Of a stretch of DNA of 64,000 nt, positions 25,991 to 34,082 are shown piece after piece. Location: NCBI RefSeq assembly GCF_900110115.1, contig NZ_FOCM01000001.1, positions 496,001 to 560,000 of the forward strand, given 5' to 3'. The notes beneath the pieces were generated by a model. It made no database searches. It saw only the letters and a program-made list of their open reading frames with translations, and had not been told where the DNA came from. This DNA comes from Palleronia pelagia. Its GTDB lineage: Bacteria; Pseudomonadota; Alphaproteobacteria; Rhodobacterales; Rhodobacteraceae. A program made the translations under genes and the position numbers. Every line of letters starts with the position of its first letter. Positions within the stretch are counted from its first letter, which is position 1.

Positions 25991-27841
25991 TTAGACCGTC
26001 AGGTCGAAGACCTGCCCGCCGAGGCTCAGGTTGATGGCATCCTGCCCGTCGCCGTCCACCAGCGCCCAGAGGATCTGGCCCGTGGGGCGGTAGATCACGA
26101 AGGCCTCCTGCACGGCGTCCGCCCCGGCGGTGGGTGTCGTGGTGACGTTCACCTGGAACTGGCTGCGCGTGGCGGTGCCGCCGTAGACCAGCAGGTCGCC
26201 CTCCGCCGCGCTGTAATCCTGGATCCAGTCGCTGCCATGTCCGAAGACGCCCACGTGAAAGAACCGATCGGCCCCCGTGCCGCCGTTGACGCGGTCGCTG
26301 CCGAACCCGCCATTGATGAAATCGAACCCGTCGCCGCCGAAGATCAGGTCCGAGAAGGCGCTGCCCGTCAGCGTGTCGTTGCCGCCATTGCCGATCACCG
26401 TGTCGACGCCGAACCCTCCCTCGATGTTGTCGTCGCCTGCGCCGCCGTTCAACTCGTCGTTGCCGTGGCCGCCCAGGATGCGGTCGTTGCCCGCCCCGCC
26501 GAAGACCACGTCGCGCAGATCGGCGTCGGTCGTGCCGCCCACGAGGCGGTCATCGCCATCGCCGCCCACCAGCGTGTCCCGTCCGTCGCCGCCCCCGAGC
26601 GTGTCGTTGCCGGCGAAGCCGCGCAGCACGTCGTCGCCGCCAAGGCCGCGGATCACGTCGTTCCCCGGGCCGCCATCCAGGATATCGCCACCGTCGGTGC
26701 CCAGCACCGCCGGCAGCCACGCGCCGTAGCCGTCGACCAGGTAGGCCGATCCGTAGGCCGGGTCGCGAAAGTCGAGGACGTCCGACAGCTGGGCCGTCAG
26801 CAGCAGGGCCGTGCCATCGTCGGACAGCGACAGGCTGACCCCGTTGTACCGCGAGGCAAGCGTCCCGTCCTCGGGATCCGTTCCGATCCGCGTCAGCGCA
26901 CCGGTGTTCATGTCCCGAACGAAGACATCCACATCCTGCGGCGTTGCATCGTCCGAGGGATCGTCGGGCGTGAGGTCCGGCTGACCCGTCGCGAAAGCCA
27001 CGTAGCGTCCGTCATCCGAGACCGAGAAATCAACGGTGCCAAACGTGCTTTCGAAAACGTAGTCGACCGACCCATCGTCGATACCGATCCGCACCAGTCC
27101 GTAGGGCCGTTCGCTGAAGGCGTTGCTGGCGTAGAAGAACAGGTATTGTCCGTTCCCGGACATTATCGGTTTCCCGGCCCCCAGGGTGAAGCCGTCGGCG
27201 ATGTCCTCGAGATCGGTGAAGGCGCCCGTGTCGCGGTCCCAGATCCCCTGGGTCTGGAAGCCCCAGACCGCCACCCGTGATCCGTCGTCCGAGATCGCCG
27301 CGTAGGTGTTGCGGTTGAACCGGTCGAGCGCGAGCCCCGCCGCCTCGAAGGCCGGCAACAGGTTGGTCTGGTCCCCGCCATCGGTCCGCGCCAGCACCAG
27401 GCCATCGCGGCCCGACGACAGGACCGCCCAGTTGCCGTCCCCCGACAGTGCCAGCAGCGCCACATCTTCATTGCGGGGGCGGCCAGCCGGTTCAACAAGG
27501 GCCACGCCGCCATCCTGCGACAGGACGTATACGTCCCTTGCGCCGTCGATATCTCCGGCGACCAGGGCTTCGGACGTGACCACGGCAAGGCGGGACACGC
27601 TGTCGTCTGCGAAGCTGTCGGCCAGCACCCAACTCGGAAGCGATGCGAGTTGCAAAGCGGGCGCGAAGGCCGAGAAGGTCCCGGTGGTCGTGTCGAACGT
27701 GTAGAGACGCGACTGCAGGCCCGCCACGGCTGGCAGAACGAAGGCCATCTCGTCGCCGTCCGCCGAGATGGCGATGGCGTCCGGAAAGGATTGAACGTCT
27801 GTCAGCGTCTGCCAGGGAAAAGGCATGAATTGCAGTGTCAT
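25991..27841 (-). CDS. RTX-type calcium-binding protein with N-terminal PD40/propeller repeats
   Basis: 616 aa from ATG 27841 with a GGGAG site. Residues 1 to about 370 form WD40-like PD40 repeats (for example ISADGDEMAFV, VSDDGRYVAFATG, ISDDGSRVAVWG). About residues 380-540 carry GGxGxDxLxGG nonapeptides (GGDGDDRLVGG, GGAGNDRILGG, GGHGNDELNGG), which wind into a calcium-filled beta roll. There is no N-terminal signal peptide and the C-terminus ends in a hydrophobic motif (QVFDLTV), both fitting type I secretion. No secretion genes are adjacent. Its role outside the cell is unknown. Confidence 0.82.
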   Translation of the reverse strand: MTLQFMPFPWQTLTDVQSFPDAIAISADGDEMAFVLPAVAGLQSRLYTFDTTTGTFSAFAPALQLASLPSWVLADSFADDSVSRLAVVTSEALVAGDIDGARDVYVLSQDGGVALVEPAGRPRNEDVALLALSGDGNWAVLSSGRDGLVLARTDGGDQTNLLPAFEAAGLALDRFNRNTYAAISDDGSRVAVWGFQTQGIWDRDTGAFTDLEDIADGFTLGAGKPIMSGNGQYLFFYASNAFSERPYGLVRIGIDDGSVDYVFESTFGTVDFSVSDDGRYVAFATGQPDLTPDDPSDDATPQDVDVFVRDMNTGALTRIGTDPEDGTLASRYNGVSLSLSDDGTALLLTAQLSDVLDFRDPAYGSAYLVDGYGAWLPAVLGTDGGDILDGGPGNDVIRGLGGDDVLRGFAGNDTLGGGDGRDTLVGGDGDDRLVGGTTDADLRDVVFGGAGNDRILGGHGNDELNGGAGDDNIEGGFGVDTVIGNGGNDTLTGSAFSDLIFGGDGFDFINGGFGSDRVNGGTGADRFFHVGVFGHGSDWIQDYSAAEGDLLVYGGTATRSQFQVNVTTTPTAGADAVQEAFVIYRPTGQILWALVDGDGQDAINLSLGGQVFDLTV

Positions 27842-29172
27842 TTGAAGGCACTCCCTCGGGGCGGCTCACGCTGCCCGGTCAAATATCCGTTTGGCTGAAT
27901 GCGTTTTGAAAGGTCCCGCCGATGCCACTCGGCCGGTGGTTCGGAGGGATCCGGGCCCAGCCAAGCGGAAGCGCGGTGGGGCATCGCGGACCGGACGAGG
28001 GCCGCATTGCCGCCGCCGACCGGAATGTCGCGCGTCTCAGCCCAATTGTCACCGAACCGGTCCGTCCCCATGGCTTGGACATCGCGCCCGCGAAGACCGC
28101 CGCGCCCGGATGGCGCGATATCCCGGGCTTTTTGCACCGGGTGGGATTCCGGGGTCCGATGCCAGCTCGCCGGGGCCGAACGGCAGGCATCGTCAGGACG
28201 CGCTGAATGAGAGTGGCGCGCGGCCGCGCGGAAAAAGTCTCGGCAAGATCTCGGCCCCCCACAGGCTCTTCGAGAGAAAGGCTAGCCGCAGCGCGGTGAC
28301 CGATCAAATTGAATCGCACTGTACCCATTCCCTTCAGGCGTGCGCCGCGACGAAACTGGACCGCGTCACATGCCGGTTTCCCGCGCGATGGATTTGTGGG
28401 AAGAGGCGGCAAAGCCCCGAGCCAAGACGGCGGCCACGGCCGCTTCATGGCAAATCCTGAATTGCCGCCCATCTTTCGAGACTGTCGACGATGAATATTG
28501 ATCAACACGCCAGATTGTCCGTCGCCCCCATGATGGACTGGAGAAACACTTGAGAAATCATTCTAAATCATCGGCTTGAGGATCATCCCACCGCTTTGTA
28601 GCAGATCCGTAGCATACTTCCAGCCTTGGTAGGTCGAGGGAGCGTCTGCGTATGCGGGCCACGGTGGAGCGGGCAACCCGGCTCATTGAACTATTCTGTC
28701 TGTAACATACAGGCTGGCAGCGACTGCGGTGGTCACGGTCGATTCGATTGAGCCCGAGGTAGAGGCGATCCCCAGGAACGGTATCAACGGCGTCAGGCAC
28801 ACGATCGGCATCTGCGGCATCTATAGTCACCGCCGACTGAGAAGGAAGCACGCAAACCTCGGGTCCTGAAGATAGATCGGATTGCGCCACTGACTGGCCG
28901 GATCACGACCGCATCGAGATGCTCGTCCGATCTCTTCGCAAAGGTTGCTGATTTTGCCACGATAGCGCCGGCGCCGCCCAGTCTCGGCAGATTTGACCAC
29001 GCTGAATCGCCTTTGAGGCAAGGCAAAGTCCCGTTGTTAGTTATGTTCCATGCGACTGAAGGACCGGAATCTGGAACTGTCTCGCGATTGGACGCCTTTT
29101 TTCACCGAGTATCGGGAAACTTGACCGTAATCGGAACAGAAGTCGGATGACCGGAAACGGAGGACGCAGATC
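27842..29172. other. Gene-poor boundary region, probably decayed DNA
   Basis: About 1.3 kb without a supported gene. Open frames occur on both strands and overlap one another, which is the sign of chance frames in GC-rich DNA. From about 28.5 to 29.05 kb the base composition is less GC-rich and the longest frames on the minus strand are broken by stops, as in a degraded accessory gene, but I could not name it. The last 130 bp before 29173 probably hold the promoter of the complex I-like operon; a TTGACC box is at about 29120. Confidence 0.4.
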
Positions 29173-29508
29173 GTGGTGACATTTGCCGTCATCCTTGGAT
29201 GGACTGCCCTGGCGGTCCTCTTCGCCATCGCGCTTTCGCCGTCCGCGACGGCCTCGGCCCCACAGGCGATGCCCTTCCTTGGCGGCGGGTCGGCCGAGAC
29301 CCATGCCTGGCAGCGCTTCCACTTTCGCCCCTACACCATGTCGCTGCTGTTCATCGCCTTTGAGATGGAGATGATGTTCATGTATCCGTGGGCAGTGGTC
29401 TTCGTGTCCGAGGGCATCAAGGCGCTGGCCGAAATGGGCATGTTCCTCGCGATCCTGTCGGTCGGTATCCTCTATGGCTGGCGCGAGGGGATCTTCCGGT
29501 GGCAGTGA
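29173..29508 (+). CDS. nuoA: Complex I-like subunit A (NuoA family)
   Basis: 111 aa, GTG start with GGAGG upstream. Three helices are predicted. The family core LLFIAFEMEMMFMYPWAV is present, matching the NuoA FDVE...FLYPWAV region with Asp replaced by Glu and the second acidic residue kept. In complex I this subunit forms part of the membrane end of the quinone cavity. It is the first of eight overlapping genes; the usual nuoBCDEFGI set is absent. Confidence 0.82.
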   Translation: MVTFAVILGWTALAVLFAIALSPSATASAPQAMPFLGGGSAETHAWQRFHFRPYTMSLLFIAFEMEMMFMYPWAVVFVSEGIKALAEMGMFLAILSVGILYGWREGIFRWQ

Positions 29509-30407
29509 TCGGCGATACCCTGGCTGCGCGCGCGCCCGCAGCGGTCTTCGCCGCCATCGGGCCGGGGCGGCAGGCCGGGACGGAGCGGCTGTTCGCGCGG
29601 CGCGATATGCGCCGTGCCTCGACACCGCGCGATGCCTCGATCCTGCTTGTCGCCGGTGATATTCCGTCTGAAGCGTCCGAGGCGCTGGCCCGCGTCCACG
29701 ACCAGATCCCGCCACCGCGCGCGACCGTGCAGTGGCAGGGCGAGGACCCGGACCGGATCGTCGCGCGCGTGATGGAGACCCTCAAGGATCTTCGCGTGTC
29801 CGCAACAGGCGAGGAGAATCGCCTGCCGGACGCGCCGCCGAACGAATGGAAGGGGATCGGCCCACACGGTCAGGGCGGCAAGGGCATGATGGGCGGCACG
29901 CCCTACGGACGCCCCATGGCGATGACCGGCCCCGACATCCGCGACGGGTTGCAGCTGGACCGCTATTCCGCCCGGATCGGCCCCTTCGCGCCGATGCTGC
30001 CGCCCGGCCTGACGCTGGAAGTGACGCTTCAGGGCGATGTGATCTGCGACGTGAGCATCGACAGCCCGCCCTTCGCGCAGCCCGCCGATGCCGATGCGCC
30101 CGATCTGTGCCTGGCGCGGGTCCTGCGCCTGCTGGGCCTGGACCGCGCGGCCGACCGCGTGCTGGGGGGCAAGCGGCCGGGCGCGCTGTGGGTGCAGGGT
30201 GCCATTTCGCGCGGGCTGGGCCGGATCGACGGCACCGACATGCGGGACAGGGTGGCCGCGTGGCGAAAGGGCGAGGCGGCACCGCTCGGCCCCTTCGATC
30301 TGCCACGGCTTCTGATCGGCGCCGAGTGGAGCGAGGCCATGCTGATCCTCGCGTCCCTGCCGCCCTCGGCCCTCATCCGCGCCGCGCGGGCACCGGAGGC
30401 GGCATGA
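29499..30407 (+). CDS. NuoB/NuoD-like fused connector subunit without iron-sulfur ligands
   Basis: 302 aa, GTG start at 29499 overlapping nuoA by ten bases, with GAGGGG upstream. Residues 38-75 (RRASTPRDASILLVAGD to RVHDQIPPP) align by eye with the NuoB segment that runs from ASPRQSDVMIVAGT to the YDQMP motif. After a Gly-rich linker, residues 158-186 (SARIGPFAPMLPPGLTLEV to GDVICDV) resemble the start of NuoD or group 4 hydrogenase large subunits. The four Cys that hold cluster N2 in NuoB are missing: only C183 and C204 exist, both outside the NuoB-like part. It looks like a structural adaptor derived from redox subunits. The assignment is from pattern recognition, not alignment. Confidence 0.6.
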   Translation: MAVIGDTLAARAPAAVFAAIGPGRQAGTERLFARRDMRRASTPRDASILLVAGDIPSEASEALARVHDQIPPPRATVQWQGEDPDRIVARVMETLKDLRVSATGEENRLPDAPPNEWKGIGPHGQGGKGMMGGTPYGRPMAMTGPDIRDGLQLDRYSARIGPFAPMLPPGLTLEVTLQGDVICDVSIDSPPFAQPADADAPDLCLARVLRLLGLDRAADRVLGGKRPGALWVQGAISRGLGRIDGTDMRDRVAAWRKGEAAPLGPFDLPRLLIGAEWSEAMLILASLPPSALIRAARAPEAA

Positions 30408-31267
30408 CGGTTCTGCTTCTTGTCCTGGCCGTGTGCGCCACGCTTCTTGCCGGCGTCGTGCTGGCCGCCCTTCTGGACCGGGCGCTGCCCGAGCTGGCCG
30501 GCACGCTGAGCCGCCAGCGGATCGAGACCGAGGCGCCGGACCGGATGAACCGCGACCTGGCGCCGGCCTTCTACCTTGCGCTCGCGGCGGTGGGCCTTTC
30601 GGTGGTGCCCTTCGCGCCGGGACTGGCGCTGATCGACAGCCCGGTGGGCGTGGTCATCTGGGGCACCTGCGAGGCGCTGACGATAATCGTCGTCTTCCTG
30701 CATGGCTGGTCGCCGAACGCGCCGTTCCCGCTGATCGGGGCCTATCGCTATGCCGCCATCGGGCTGCCGGTGATGCTGCCCTCGATGTTCGTGCTGATCG
30801 CGGCGGCCCTGCCCGCCGAAAGCCTGTCGCTGGTGGCCATCGTGGACAGCCAGCGCGAGGTCTGGAACGTCCTGCGGCAGCCGCTGGGCCTGCCGCTGTT
30901 CCTGGTGGTCGCGCTGACGCTCACGTTGCGGGGGCCGATGGATTTCGCCGACGCGGCCGACATCGCGGGCGGCACATCGGCCGAGGACAGCGGCGCCGGC
31001 CGGGCGCTGTGGCAGGTCGCGCGGCTGGCCATGCTGGTGTCGGTCTCGGCCGTGGCGGCGACGGTGTTCCTGGGCGGCCCGCTGGGGCCGGTCCTGCCGG
31101 GGCCGGTGTGGTTGTGGCTGAAGACGGCCGCGCTGATGGCGGTGCTGGTCTGGCTCGGCAACCGCGTCGCGCGCACCACGCCCAGCCGGATGCTGACGAT
31201 CCTGTGGGTCGTGCTGCTGCCGCTGTCATGCGCCGACCTGGTCATTTCGGGGGTGGTGGCGCTGTGA
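30404..31267 (+). CDS. nuoH: Complex I-like subunit H (NuoH family), divergent
   Basis: 287 aa, shorter than typical NuoH (about 320-345). Eight or so helices are predicted. Recognisable parts are HGWSPNAPFPLIGAYR (about 100-115), LSLVAIVDSQ (about 141-150) and WLWLKTAALMAVLVWLGNRVARTTPSR (split by the helix). The canonical loop that carries the quinone-site glutamates (AExNRxPFDLPExExELVxGY) is reduced to GPMDFADAADIAGG with no Glu. It overlaps its neighbours by four bases on both sides. Confidence 0.75.
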   Translation: MTVLLLVLAVCATLLAGVVLAALLDRALPELAGTLSRQRIETEAPDRMNRDLAPAFYLALAAVGLSVVPFAPGLALIDSPVGVVIWGTCEALTIIVVFLHGWSPNAPFPLIGAYRYAAIGLPVMLPSMFVLIAAALPAESLSLVAIVDSQREVWNVLRQPLGLPLFLVVALTLTLRGPMDFADAADIAGGTSAEDSGAGRALWQVARLAMLVSVSAVAATVFLGGPLGPVLPGPVWLWLKTAALMAVLVWLGNRVARTTPSRMLTILWVVLLPLSCADLVISGVVAL

Positions 31268-31875
31268 CCGATCTGTGGGTGGCCCTTCTTTCACTCTTCG
31301 CCGTCTGGACCGGCTGGCGCGTGTTCCGCGTGGACAGCATGGTGCGCGCGTCGTTTTCGCTGATGCTGTCCTTCATCGCGGTGGGGGCCATCGGGGTGCT
31401 TCTGTCCGCGCCCTATATCGGCGTCGCGACGGTGTTCATGATGGCGGTCGAGATGATGGTGATGGCCATCTTCATGGTCATGTTCATGATGAACCCGGCG
31501 GGGCTGAACCCGATGGTCATGGTGCACCAGCACCGCCTGTCCATCGGCGCGGGCGTCGTGGCCGCCCTGTCTCTGGGGGCCGCCGTGCTGTTCTCGCGCC
31601 CGCCCGAGGACGCGGTGCGCGCCGAGGCCGACGTGGTGGCCGAGCTGGGCCACGAGCTGCTGGGCCCCTCGATGCTGATCTTCGAGACGGCGGGCGTCAC
31701 GCTGCTGGCCACCATGGTCGGCGCGGTGATCCTGTCGTCGCGGCAGGGCCGGTTCGGCGCGGCGGACGAGGGATCGCGCCCACCGGGCCTGAGCGACGGC
31801 GGCGCGCCCGCGGGTCGACAGCCCGAGGGCGGCGGCGGACATCATCACCACCATCACCACGGGGGCCATGGATGA
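31264..31875 (+). CDS. nuoJ: Complex I-like subunit J (NuoJ family) with poly-His C-terminus
   Basis: 203 aa, GTG start overlapping the H subunit. Five helices match NuoJ topology, with the central VATVFMMAVEMMVMAIFMVMF stretch in place of the usual VYAGAxxVLFxFVVM segment. The C-terminal tail after the last helix is hydrophilic and ends with seven consecutive His (codons 31840-31860) plus GGHG. A His cluster of this kind could bind Cu, Ni or Zn, which is notable next to copper genes. Confidence 0.75.
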   Translation: MTDLWVALLSLFAVWTGWRVFRVDSMVRASFSLMLSFIAVGAIGVLLSAPYIGVATVFMMAVEMMVMAIFMVMFMMNPAGLNPMVMVHQHRLSIGAGVVAALSLGAAVLFSRPPEDAVRAEADVVAELGHELLGPSMLIFETAGVTLLATMVGAVILSSRQGRFGAADEGSRPPGLSDGGAPAGRQPEGGGGHHHHHHHGGHG

Positions 31876-32177
31876 CCCTGACCATCGTTCTTCTGGGCGC
31901 CGCGGCGCTGATCGGCATCGGGCTTTACGGCGCGCTGAGCCAGCAAAGCTTCGTCATGCTGATGATGGGGCTGGAGCTGATGCTGAACGGCGCGCTGCTG
32001 GCCGTCATCGGTTTCTGGTCGCTGTCGCTGGGCGGCATGCCCGAGGGGCAGCTTCTGGCGATCATCGTCATGGCCGTGATGGCGGTCGAGATGGCCATCG
32101 GTTTCGCGCTGGTGGTGGCCGTCTACCGCAAGCGGCAGGCCGACATGACCGAAAGCATCGGGACGCTGAAAGGGTGA
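31872..32177 (+). CDS. nuoK: Complex I-like subunit K (NuoK family)
   Basis: 101 aa, three helices. The two membrane-embedded glutamates needed for proton transfer in NuoK are kept: E35 in GLELMLNGALL and E73 in AVEMAIGFAL. ATG overlaps the J stop by four bases. This is one of the better conserved members of the cluster. Confidence 0.88.
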   Translation: MTLTIVLLGAAALIGIGLYGALSQQSFVMLMMGLELMLNGALLAVIGFWSLSLGGMPEGQLLAIIVMAVMAVEMAIGFALVVAVYRKRQADMTESIGTLKG

Positions 32178-34078
32178 TCTGGTCGCTGGCATATCTTCCG
32201 GCGCTGGCCGGGCTGGCGATCTGGGCCCTGGGTGGCCCGCGCGGACGGGTCGCGATCCTGGCGCTTGGCGCTGCGGCGGTCACGCTGGCGCTGGCGGTCG
32301 CGATGGGCGGCAGAACGGGCGCGTTCGCGTGGTCGGATGCGATCGCGTTGCAGGCCGCGCTGCCCCCGCTGGCGCAGGCGGTCGCGATCCTCGTTCCGGC
32401 TGTCTTGGGGCCGATCATCCTGTTCGCCGCGTCGCACGAGGACGCGGCCGGGCTGCCGCGCCTCCTGGGCCTGATGCTGGTCTTCACCGGCGGGATGGAG
32501 CTGATCGTCATCGCCGCCGACCTGGTCACGCTGCTGATCGGGTGGGAGATCGTCGGCGCCTGTTCCTGGGCGCTGATCGGACACAAGTGGCGGCAGCAGG
32601 CGCCGGGACTCTCGGCGAATTTCGCCTTCGTGATGACCCGCGCGGGCGACTTGGGCCTGTTCCTGGCCGTGATGGCGACCTTCGCGGGGGCCGGGCGTGT
32701 CGGCTACGACGCGCTTGGTGCGCTGGACGGGTGGGCGCAGGCGCTCGCCGCGTTCGGGTTGCTTCTGGCGGCGGCGTCGAAGGCGGGGCAGGTGCCCTTC
32801 GCGCCGTGGCTGTTCCGCGCCATGGACGGGCCGACGCCTGTTTCGGCGCTGCTGCACTCGGCCACCATGGTCGCGGCGGGAGTCTATATCCTCGCGCGGC
32901 TGCATCCGCAGCTGTCGGGCGCGCCGGGCTTCGGTGCGACGGCCATGGTCGTGGGGCTTGGCACCGCGATCCTCGGCGGCGCGGTCGCGCTACGGCAGGG
33001 CCACGCGAAGAAGCTGCTGGCCGGATCGACCTCGGCGCAGATGGGGCTGATGATCGCCACCGTCGGCGCGGGCTATCCGGTGGTCGCCGTCCTGCACCTG
33101 ATCGTCCACGCCACGACCAAGTCCGCGCTGTTCTGCGCCGCGGGCCTGGCGCAGGGGGTAACGGGCAGTTTCGATCTGAAGGACATGCGCCTGGGCCGCC
33201 GGGTACCGGTGGCGGCCGCGCTGGCGGGCGTGGCGGCGCTGTCGCTGGCCGCCGTGCCGCCGCTGGCGGGCGGGTGGAGCAAGGAGGAGATGGTCAAGGC
33301 CGTCGAGCATGCCGGTCCCTTCTGGACGACGGCGATGGTGATCGCGGGCGGGCTGGGCGCGGCCTATGCGACCCGGTTCTGGGTGGCGGCGTTCGGCCCC
33401 GGTGACGACGACGCGGCCCAGGTGCCGAAGGCAGAGATCGCCGCGCTGGCCGCGCTGTCACTCGCCACGCTGGCGCTGTCGGCGCTGTGGCTTCCGGCGG
33501 TGCACGACCCGGTCGCAAGCTGGTTCGGAATCGCCCTGCCCGAAGGCTCGATCCTGGGGCTGGTCGCGTCGCTGACCGCAGTTGCCATCGGCGTGCTGGC
33601 CGGGCTGCGGCTGGCGCGCACGGGCCTCGAAGCCCCGTCGCGCGACTGGTTGGGCCTGCCGGAGCTTTACCAGCGCGGCGTCATCGAGCCGTTCCACGCG
33701 CTGGCCAACACCATGGCGCGGATCGACGACGCGATCGTCGACCTGATCCCGCGCGGCGTGGCCGGGATCGGCTTTGCCGCCTCGGGCCGGCTGTCGCGCG
33801 CCGATGACGACGCCATCGATGGGCTGGCGCCCGGAGCCGCGCGCCGGGTCGGACGGGGCGCGGTCGCCGTGGCGGTCCGGGCCACCGAGGCGCTGGCGTC
33901 ACTGGGCGCCGGGATAGGCGAGCGGCTGAGCGACCTGATCCCCACCGCCAGCGGGCGGCTGACCGGCATGGCCGGGGCCGACCTGCGCGGCCTGCAAACG
34001 GGCCTTGCCCACCATTATTACACCATCCTTACGGTCGGCATCGCGCTGGCCGTGGGCCTCATGATCTTCGGAGGCTGA
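32174..34078 (+). CDS. nuoL: Complex I-like antiporter subunit L (NuoL family)
   Basis: 634 aa, GTG start. About 15-16 helices are predicted. Key proton-pathway residues are present: E125 in GWEIVGACSW, K203 in AASKAGQVPF followed by the DGPTPVSALLHSATMVAAGVY signature, and K316 in HATTKSALF. The C-terminal part carries a long amphipathic stretch and a final helix, consistent with the lateral arm that clamps the other antiporter subunits. The gene should be able to move protons if driven. Confidence 0.88.
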   Translation: MIWSLAYLPALAGLAIWALGGPRGRVAILALGAAAVTLALAVAMGGRTGAFAWSDAIALQAALPPLAQAVAILVPAVLGPIILFAASHEDAAGLPRLLGLMLVFTGGMELIVIAADLVTLLIGWEIVGACSWALIGHKWRQQAPGLSANFAFVMTRAGDLGLFLAVMATFAGAGRVGYDALGALDGWAQALAAFGLLLAAASKAGQVPFAPWLFRAMDGPTPVSALLHSATMVAAGVYILARLHPQLSGAPGFGATAMVVGLGTAILGGAVALRQGHAKKLLAGSTSAQMGLMIATVGAGYPVVAVLHLIVHATTKSALFCAAGLAQGVTGSFDLKDMRLGRRVPVAAALAGVAALSLAAVPPLAGGWSKEEMVKAVEHAGPFWTTAMVIAGGLGAAYATRFWVAAFGPGDDDAAQVPKAEIAALAALSLATLALSALWLPAVHDPVASWFGIALPEGSILGLVASLTAVAIGVLAGLRLARTGLEAPSRDWLGLPELYQRGVIEPFHALANTMARIDDAIVDLIPRGVAGIGFAASGRLSRADDDAIDGLAPGAARRVGRGAVAVAVRATEALASLGAGIGERLSDLIPTASGRLTGMAGADLRGLQTGLAHHYYTILTVGIALAVGLMIFGG

Positions 34079-34082
34079 TCCC

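Noticed and set aside
27879-28508. 209-codon minus-strand frame in the boundary region
   Set aside because: Equally long frames exist on the other strand; composition is Arg/Pro/Gly-rich as in chance frames of GC-rich DNA.
28558-29026. Possible transposase or resolvase remnant
   Set aside because: Three minus-strand frames were read through; no catalytic motif or terminal inverted repeats could be recognised, so it is only described as decayed DNA.
31840-31872. His codon run as a cloning tag artefact
   Set aside because: The run is in frame at the end of a natural gene whose stop overlaps the next start, and uses mixed His codons, so an engineered tag is unlikely.
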